Source of the DNA: Physella acuta | Lineage: Eukaryota; Mollusca; Gastropoda; Physidae | NCBI RefSeq assembly: GCF_028476545.1 | Contig: NW_026733927.1 | Location: forward strand, 27,501-91,500 | DNA: 64,000 bases | Direction of reading: 5' to 3' | Shown here: in pieces, positions 56,640 through 64,000 of the stretch | Numbering within the stretch: the first letter of the stretch is position 1 | Layout of the letters: every line of letters begins with the position of its first letter | The notes under the pieces: generated by a model | The model's database searches: none | The model's input: the letters and a program-made list of their open reading frames with translations, nothing else | What the model was told of the DNA's origin: nothing | Made by a program: the position numbers and the translations under genes

Positions 56640-57110
56640 GGACACCCCTATTACATAACGCCACGAAGATGGTACCTAACATAGGGTAGTTGATGGTATG
56701 AAGATGGTACCTCACTTCTTGTAGGTGATGGTATCTTGATGGTACCTCACTACCGGTAGATGATGGTATGTAGATGGCACCTTACTTTGAGAATGCATGT
56801 AATGTAGATGGTACCTACATAAAGGTGGTATCTCACTTCTGGTAGGCGAGAGCATACGGATGGTACCTAACTTCTGGTATCTGATGGTATGAGGATGGCA
56901 CCTTACTTTGAGAATGCATGTAATGTAGATGGTACCTACATAAAGGTGGTATCTCACTTCTGGTAGGCGAGAGCATACGGATGGTACCTAACTTCTGGTA
57001 TCTGATGGTATGTAGATGGTACCTTACTTTGAGAGTTCATGTAATGCAGATAGAACCTACATTCTGGTAGACGATGGCATAAAGGTGGTACCTACCTTCT
57101 GGTAACTGGT
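56640..57110 (+). repeat. GATGGTACCT repeats with 121-bp higher-order period
   Basis: Basic units of about 30 bp (GATGGTACCTNACTTCTGGT). A four-unit block starting GATGGCACCTTACTTTGAGA recurs at 56773, 56894 and 57015, 121 bp apart. Confidence 0.92.
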
Positions 57111-58860
57111 GCCATATATCGCATCTGTACTCAGTTTCCTATAGCCTTACTTAGCTCATCACTAACTCAACAAATTTGAGAGATGGTAATTCCAATTGTA
57201 CTAACGGTGTATGTCTTTAACTTATTGTTGCTTTTTTAATTACGTAGTGGGATCATTACGTACTTTGTTAATCATAAAATTTTCTTCGATTATTACATTT
57301 GACGAACGCCAGAAATAATTAGGTCAGTTCAACTACTTATATTTACTCGGCATTCGTCACTTCCTTTTATTTTCCTGAAACAAGATGGAGACAATAGTTC
57401 AAAATATCAATACCCGTCACACGTGACGTTCTGTGCCCACGTGGCCTACCACACGTACAAGAAAAACCGGAAGTGAAATTGTTCGAATCGAACAATGCGC
57501 AATCTATTTCACTGGGCATGTACAAAGCGCTGGTCTGAAAGACATTTTTATTTATTTAGTTTTCTCGTTAATATTTCACTATAGGCATTCATCCCTTGAC
57601 AAGGGTAATTCATGGGAGGCAACTGCAACAATGGATGTTTTAAATGATGTATCTCTCCAATTTTTTTGAGCCTTTAATTACGTGTATTCCAACATTTTTG
57701 AAACATGTACAAAAAATTGTTGATGCAGATATTTTCATCGGAAAAGAAAAATTCCGAGTGTTTTTTGTTGGATAAGATGGCCGACCAAACCTAATTATCC
57801 AGAAAGATTTTTTTAATTTTGATATTAAAAATATGCGAAATCTAGCTTTAACTAACAGTGTGTAAGGGCATTAATTTGTCAGAACACAGATTCTAGCGTT
57901 TGGGTTACTTCCCTTATTGAAGACTCATAGACCTTGGATTGTGGATAAAAAGATAGATTACGTTCCAGAGTTTTTCAGTCAGCAATAACTACACATAAGT
58001 GTCACGGGTGGTGAGTGTGTGTGTGGGGGGGGGGGGCGGGCTACACGAGGTGACAACTGTGTTGGGGGTGGGTCAACTGACATTAAGGCAAAAACTATAA
58101 AAAAAAATGTTATGAACAAACAAAATGTTAAAACGTTGAAGTGAGAAGTAGTGTTAAGTGAAAAAATCGACACCTCCCTTCCTACACATCTTAGGGAGAC
58201 GAAGGAGGTGGGGGCGTGGCGAGGTATGGAGGCGAAAACAGGAAGACAAAAAAATGTTTACTGACAAAATATCGATTCATCGTAATGGATTAAGAACAAT
58301 TGTGTCGATAATTACAACATCTAGTTGGTTTAAAAACGCACATTTAGATAGAGCCTACACACACCGTTTCTGTGCTATGTACGTCTTCTATTATCAAAGC
58401 GGGAAAAATTATTCGCTCTTTACTGAGAAAAGAGTTTCTAATATATAGCAGATGTCATTTATCTTGTACAGAGATATAATAAAATACTTTTTTTAAAAAG
58501 TGGTTATAATAAGCTTTTAAATTAAACGTTAGATATTCTGGCATTGCCAGCAAAAAAGTCTGGAGAGCCTTATCACAATTGCTAAATTGGAGGAATTTCA
58601 AAATTGAATTAACAATCCACAAACAGAAATTGTGAATTAATTAAAGTTTAAAATATATTAAAAAGTTTGTGAATTTTATTTTTTTAGGAATAACTATTAT
58701 CCAAAGAACTCATTGCATGTTCTAGAAATTTATTCAAAGTCCCAGGAACATGTACTCTGTTCTCATGTAAAATACCCGCCTGTTGTCCCACCGAATTCTG
58801 AGCATAGCGTACACGCCTCGAGTTATGTCCCTGTTGTGTTGATCTAATCTGTGACTAGAC
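57111..58860. other. AT-rich stretch with one E-box/ETS cluster
   Basis: At 57418-57475 there are two CACGTG boxes, an ACGTACAAG and CCGGAAGTG. A poly(G) run lies at 58026-58035. No gene can be supported. Confidence 0.4.
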
Positions 58861-59080
58861 GGTGTAACACCACTTGTCGGATTGTCCTACCCGCCGCTAG
58901 TACAACTGTGTTGTCCTGGATGTCCTCTCACACAGGACAATGTCCTCCACGAAGACAGCGTGAAGTGGTCAGGAGAAGAATGGACCTCTCGCGTGCACTC
59001 GGCCGATGACGTCACCGTTTTTTAAGTTTCATTTCCGGTCTGTCGGTCGGGTGGATTGACGCCTGCGGGTTTTAGCGGTA
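58861..59080 (+). promoter_or_regulatory. CpG/CRE promoter-like region
   Basis: Raised CpG density, perfect CRE in GATGACGTCACC (59007-59014), TTTCCGG (59032-59038) and a donor-like AGCGGTAAGCG near 59076. It could be a promoter with an untranslated exon. Coding exons would lie beyond the repeats downstream. Confidence 0.3.
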
Positions 59081-59085
59081 AGCGA

Positions 59086-59350
59086 GGTGGATTTGGTGGA
59101 TCTGGTGGATTTGGTGGATCTGGTGGATTTGGTGGAAATGTGGATGTTTTTGTTGCCAAAGCTTTACACACGCAGTATCGGAAGGTCAGTATCGGAAGGA
59201 CAGTATCGGAAGGACAGTATCGGAAGGTCAGTATCGGAAGGTCAGTATCGGAAGGTCAGTATCGGAAGGTCAGTATCGGAAGGTCAGTATCGGAAGGTCA
59301 GTATCGGAAGGTCAGGATCGGAAGGTCAGGATCGGAAGGTCAGTATCTAA
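59086..59350 (+). repeat. 9/18-bp GGTGGATTT array then 14-bp array
   Basis: GGTGGATTTGGTGGATCT units at 59086-59145, then about thirteen units of CAGTATCGGAAGGT at 59175-59350. Confidence 0.93.
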
Positions 59351-60051
59351 AAAGGTCAGTATATAAAAATGCATTTTAAGATTTAAAAAAATATAATTAT
59401 TTAAACATCGACATTAGGATTTGATAGCCATTTAAAACGTTATCTTCTAGGTTCAATAAATAAATATTGATGCATCAAATATAAATATATAAAACAGCAG
59501 CATGTGAGTTTTTGTATTTAAAAAGAAAGAAAAAAGTGTACATTATTAAATTATTCGAATTAATTTAAAAAAATTATGAATGTTTTAAAATTTGTGCGGT
59601 ATTTTTTTTCCCACTCGACACTAAAGTGTGTCGGCACTTTAAATGACGCCAAGGGTTAAAACTAAAATTTAAAACAAAAGTTCGATGTTAATCTCTTCAG
59701 AAAGTGCGAACACATTTTTGACCATCCAAGTATCTTATTGTATTCGTTCATTAATTTCTGAATAGCCGTCGAATATTGAGAAATACCTTTTTACCCCCAT
59801 GCTAGCATCAACATGAAAGACAAAAAATTACCCACACCCCACCCCCCTATTTGTAAAAAAAATATTGGTTTTAGATTATTATTTGACTTTCGTGGATTAT
59901 CACTACACGCAGATGAGGACTAACACATGAACACACATGAATCAGATGAGCCAACCATTTTGAAGAATGTAATTTAGGAAACAGAAGTCTTTTAAAGTGG
60001 AGTTAAGGTTAGACGGATGTTGTCATTATGACAGAGCTAGGTAGTAATGAG

Positions 60052-60052
<1 letters not shown>
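59351..60052. other. AT-rich non-coding stretch
   Basis: I see nothing coding or structured here. Confidence 0.5.

Positions 60053-60125
<73 letters not shown>
60053..60125. repeat. (AT)n microsatellite, about 35 units
   Basis: Uninterrupted AT alternation, self-complementary and cruciform-prone. Confidence 0.97.
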
Positions 60126-60129
<4 letters not shown>

Positions 60130-60660
60130 TGTGCCAATATATATTTACATATACAAATCCATTATTATTCCACCTTAAGTTAAAAAAAAAACGTGTGTGC
60201 AAGTTTTCTTAACATCTCGCTTGACGTTTTGACTACAACTGTTCTAAAGTAAAGTATCTTCCTACATACATGTTTACAGTGATCTTCCCTAATTAGAAAC
60301 CTTTACTTTCGTCTCTTTAATACAATTATGTTACCCTGTTGTCCTATTGTGGCGGAGTACTGCTATCAACGCTGTCTAATCTCCCGATGGTACAAGTGTT
60401 AGGTTGGTAATGGCATAGTATTGTACAGTGTGATAGTAAATGGGTTATACAATGGTGGGATCTGGGTTCCGATTTTTTGGTTAGCGTTGAGATTAGAAAT
60501 CCGTGTTTATATTTGTTCAAACTTTAATTTAACACCCCTTATTACGAAGATTTCATTACTGTAGAAACATCAGAAATGTGCGTATCACGTATCGTTTTGT
60601 AGTCATAGCAACGACATAATCAAACATTTTTAATTATATTATTTTTAATCTAAATATATC
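60126..60660. other. AT-rich non-coding stretch
   Basis: I see nothing coding or structured here. Confidence 0.5.
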
Positions 60661-60875
60661 ACAAGCTACCCCTTAAAGTACCCCAATCCACCCCTACCAC
60701 ACAGTACCCCAAACCACCCTGACCACAAAGTACACCAAAGTACCCCAAACCACCCTGACCACAAAGTACACCAAAGTACCCCAAACCACCCTGACCCACA
60801 AAGTACACCAAAGTACCCCAATCCACCCCTACCACACAGTACCCCAATCCACCCTGACACCCCACAGTACCCCAT
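60661..60875 (+). repeat. A/C-rich tandem repeat, units of about 35-50 bp
   Basis: CAAAGTACACCAAAGTACCC and AAACCACCCTGACCAC blocks in five or six units. Confidence 0.88.
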
Positions 60876-61184
60876 CTATCCCTTAACCTTGCACTACCAT
60901 AGAGTACATATTGTCAATCATAGCACTGTTCGTGAAACTCCTATCAACCAGCCACTTCCCTTCCCCACCATCCCCACACTATACAGTTAGTTATGTGTGT
61001 ACAACCTGAACCAGAGATAAGAGCACTAGGGCGCTGACCTCATCACATCTTGGATATGTAGCAGAACTTTTTAGAGGTTCCAGAACGTGACTGGAATACT
61101 AAACAAGGGGGGGGGGTACTCTTAGAGTTCCGGTCTCCGGAATAAAGGGAGCGATCATGCACAAGACAGTACTCACAGATTAAG

Positions 61185-61560
61185 GGGAAAGTACTGTCAT
61201 ACATCAGATAGAGTTGACTGCTGTTGGGGAAAGTACTATCATACATCAGATAGATCTCACTATTGATGGGGAAAGTACTATCATACATCAGATAGATCTC
61301 ACTATTGATGGGGAAAGTACTATCATACATCAGATAGATCTCACTATTGATGGGGAAAGTACTATCATACATCAGATAGATCTCACTATTGATGGGGAAA
61401 GTACTATCATACATCAGATAGATCTCACTATTGATGGGGAAAGTACTATCATACATCAGATAGATCTCACTATTGATGGGGAAAGTACTATCATTCATCA
61501 GATAAAACTCACTACTGTTATGGACAGTACTATCATACATCAGATAGATCTCACAGCTTT
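61185..61560 (+). repeat. 42-bp minisatellite, nine units
   Basis: Central units are identical: GGGGAAAGTACTATCATACA followed by TCAGATAGATCTCACTATTG. Outer units diverge, and decayed scraps continue to 61680, the usual pattern of recent expansion from the centre. Confidence 0.95.
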
Positions 61561-61689
61561 TGTGGCCAGTACAACCCTAAAGCAGAAAATACAGTAAAGG
61601 GAACTGTACTATCCTAGAACAAAAAATACTCAGCTTAATAGCACAGTACTATCTTACAACAGATAGTAAGCACGGGGTAAACGTGGTAA

Positions 61690-62525
61690 TGTAAAATTAT
61701 CTTTTGCACCAATTGCCTATCGATAAACAAACCACCGACAACAATATGTGGTCTCTAATTTCGATTGGGCTTTGATTAATTATAACCATTTGGTCTAATC
61801 GGATGGCTCATTTGTTTATGGGTAGAGATAGTCTAATTATAGATATCAGTATAAGCCCTCACTGCTGATGTAGTTCTAGTGAAACTAAAGGTCACTACGT
61901 CAGGTCAAAGTAATTAAAAGACGAACTATGAGATGACGATCTGCCATTACAGACATGTCTAAGTTAAGGGTTTCATGGGCGTATTCTGTTGTTCCATCGA
62001 CCTGAACGGTACTTTTTTTTTTTACTTTCTTCTGATGGCTGTATCGTACGTAAAGAACACTAACAGTATATATTGTTATTCTGTTAAAAAAACTATTTAA
62101 CAATTGTAAATTTTGTAAAAATGTTTTTTAGCATTTCAATTAACTTTTTTTTTAAAGCGGTCTAGGGGAAATAATCCAGTAAAAAAGATTTGAAAATAAA
62201 ATTCCATTGATACATTCCCTTGAACTTGAATTACATTAAATCATTAAAGTATTATGATTCACTAAAAGGTGCACTTGTTTAGTGTCAATAACAGTTATAA
62301 TTAGAAAATTGACTTAATATTACAATTGTTTTTTTCTTTTAGATATACACAATTTATAATATCGGTAAAAAAAATAACCCTTGAACAGATTGGAAATAGA
62401 TGTGAGTTTGTAGCTGTTAAAAAAAAAAGGTGGGATAATTTCTATTATTTGCGAAAACAGAGAGGGCTGGTGTGAATTTTTCAGGTACAAAGATGAGGTA
62501 AAAAAAGTACATAAAAGTTGGCACG
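61690..62525. other. AT-rich non-coding stretch
   Basis: I see nothing coding or structured here. Confidence 0.5.
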
Positions 62526-62529
62526 ATAC

Positions 62530-64000
62530 CATACGGCTAAATCGTAACAACAACGTGCGTCAATGGTGACACAACAACGTGCGTCAATGGTGACACAACA
62601 ACGTGCGTCAATGGTGACACAACAACATACATCAAAGATGTAACACCATCATAACATCAAAGATGTAACAACAACATACATCAAAGATGTAACAACAACA
62701 TACATCAAAGATTTAACAACAACATACATCAAAGATTTAACAACAACATACATCAAAGATGTAACAACAACATACATCAAAGATGTAACAACAACATACA
62801 TCAAAGATGTAACAACAACATACATCAAAGATGTAACAACAACATACATCAAAGATTTAACAACAACATACATCAAAGATGTAACAACATACATCAAAGA
62901 TGTAACAACATACATCAAAGATGTAACAACAACATACATCAAAGATTTAACAACAACATACATCAAAGATTTAACAACAACATACATCAAAGATTTAACA
63001 ACAACATACATCAAAGATGTAACAACAACATACATCAAAGATGTAACAACAACATACATCAAAGATGTAACAACAACATACATCAAAGATGTAACAACAA
63101 CATACATCAAAGATTTAACAACAACATACATCAAAGATGTAACAACATACATCAAAGATGTAACAACATACATCAAAGATGTAACAACAACATACATCAA
63201 AGATTTAACAACAACATACATCAAAGATGTAACAACAACATACATCAAAGATGTAACAACAACATACATCAAAGATTTAACAACAACATACATCAAAGAT
63301 GTAACAACAACATACATCAATGATGTAACAACAACATACATCAATGATGTAACAACAACATACATCAAAGATATAACAACAACATACATCAAAGATTTAA
63401 CAACAACATACATCAAAGATTTAACAACAACATACATCAAAGATGTAACAACAACATACATCAAAGATGTAACAACAACATACATCAAAGATGTAACAAC
63501 AACATACATCAAAGATGTAACAACAACATACATCAAAGATGTAACAACAACATACATCAAAGATGTAACAACAACATACATCAAAGATGTAACTACAACA
63601 TACATCAAAGATGTAACAACAACATACATCAAAGATGTAACAACAACATACATCAAAGATGTAACAACAACATACATCAAAGATGTAACAACAACATACA
63701 TCAAAGATGCAACAACAACATACATCAAAGATGTAACAACATCATACATCAAAGATGCAACAACATACATCAAAGATGCAACAACATACATCAAAGATGT
63801 AACAACAACATACATCAAAGATGTAACAACAACATACATCAATGATGTAACAACAACATACATCAAAGATGTAACAACAACATACATCAAAGATGTAACA
63901 ACAACATACATCAATGATGTAACAACAACATACATCAATGATGTAACAACAACATACATCAAAGATGTAACAACATCATAACATCAAAGATGTAATAACA
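62530..64000 (+). repeat. 24-bp minisatellite, about 60 copies, running off the window
   Basis: Four CAACGTGCGTCAATGGTGAC-type units are followed by GTAACAACAACATACATCAA-AGAT units. A 21-bp form (one CAA lost) occurs in pairs at about 62881 and 63139, part of a 258-bp duplication. The array is almost free of G on the + strand except in AGATG. Confidence 0.97.

Noticed and set aside
62649-63962. 437-codon reverse-strand frame of repeated SLMYVVVT
   Set aside because: 24-bp array artefact; it spans only repeat units and runs to the window edge.
1-64000. LINE, LTR or Polinton coding regions
   Set aside because: No reverse transcriptase, integrase, capsid or polymerase motif is visible in any frame long enough to judge.

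Overview
The window is animal nuclear DNA, most likely from a lophotrochozoan and probably a gastropod mollusc. This rests on a very large multi-copy secretory peptide precursor cut at dibasic sites, a dispersed tRNA-derived SINE family, small hAT-type transposons and an AT-rich background packed with minisatellites. I could not identify the species.

Only one protein-coding gene can be firmly supported. It is a neuropeptide-type precursor on the + strand whose large exon runs 34390-37191. The exon opens right after a strong splice acceptor, encodes 933 residues and carries about 36 copies of a KR-FM(K/R)G(L/F/I) peptide core between acidic spacers. About 230 bp upstream, an ATG at 34112 begins 16 hydrophobic codons in matching phase. 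Spliced at 34159/34390 they would complete a textbook signal peptide ending ILA|Q. Upstream again, 33583-33891 holds four perfect CRE palindromes (TGACGTCA) and two near matches in a degenerate tandem array. Together these suggest a complete compact gene: CRE-rich promoter, TATA-like box, signal-peptide exon, short intron, giant peptide exon and a poly(A) signal at 37419. The peptide family does not match any molluscan neuropeptide family I can name. Its FMRGL core equals the last five residues of vertebrate Met-enkephalin-Arg-Gly-Leu.

The rest is non-coding as far as can be seen. About a fifth of the window is tandem arrays: 36-bp (1063-1829), 29-bp (4035-4490), 18/19-bp (8801-9522), 23-bp (12072-13340), 22-26-bp (21250-21860), 15-bp (24726-25258), 13-bp G-rich (41256-42158), 12-bp adenine-free (51020-52065), 28-bp with a 168-bp higher-order period (53815-56530), 121-bp higher-order (56640-57110), 42-bp (61185-61560) and 24-bp running off the window end (62530-64000). 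Most are strongly G+T versus A+C skewed between strands.

Mobile elements: two hAT-like MITEs of one family with 8-bp target duplications (4571-4824, 19971-20148); a different hAT-like element containing a piece of that family (17896-18250); a 2.49-kb terminal-inverted-repeat element that split the 12/16-bp array (48528-51019); and some fifteen SINE copies or fragments. No retrovirus-like or Polinton-like element and no LINE reverse transcriptase was recognised. Several CpG/CRE/E-box clusters could be promoters of genes whose coding exons lie outside the window, but this is weakly supported.
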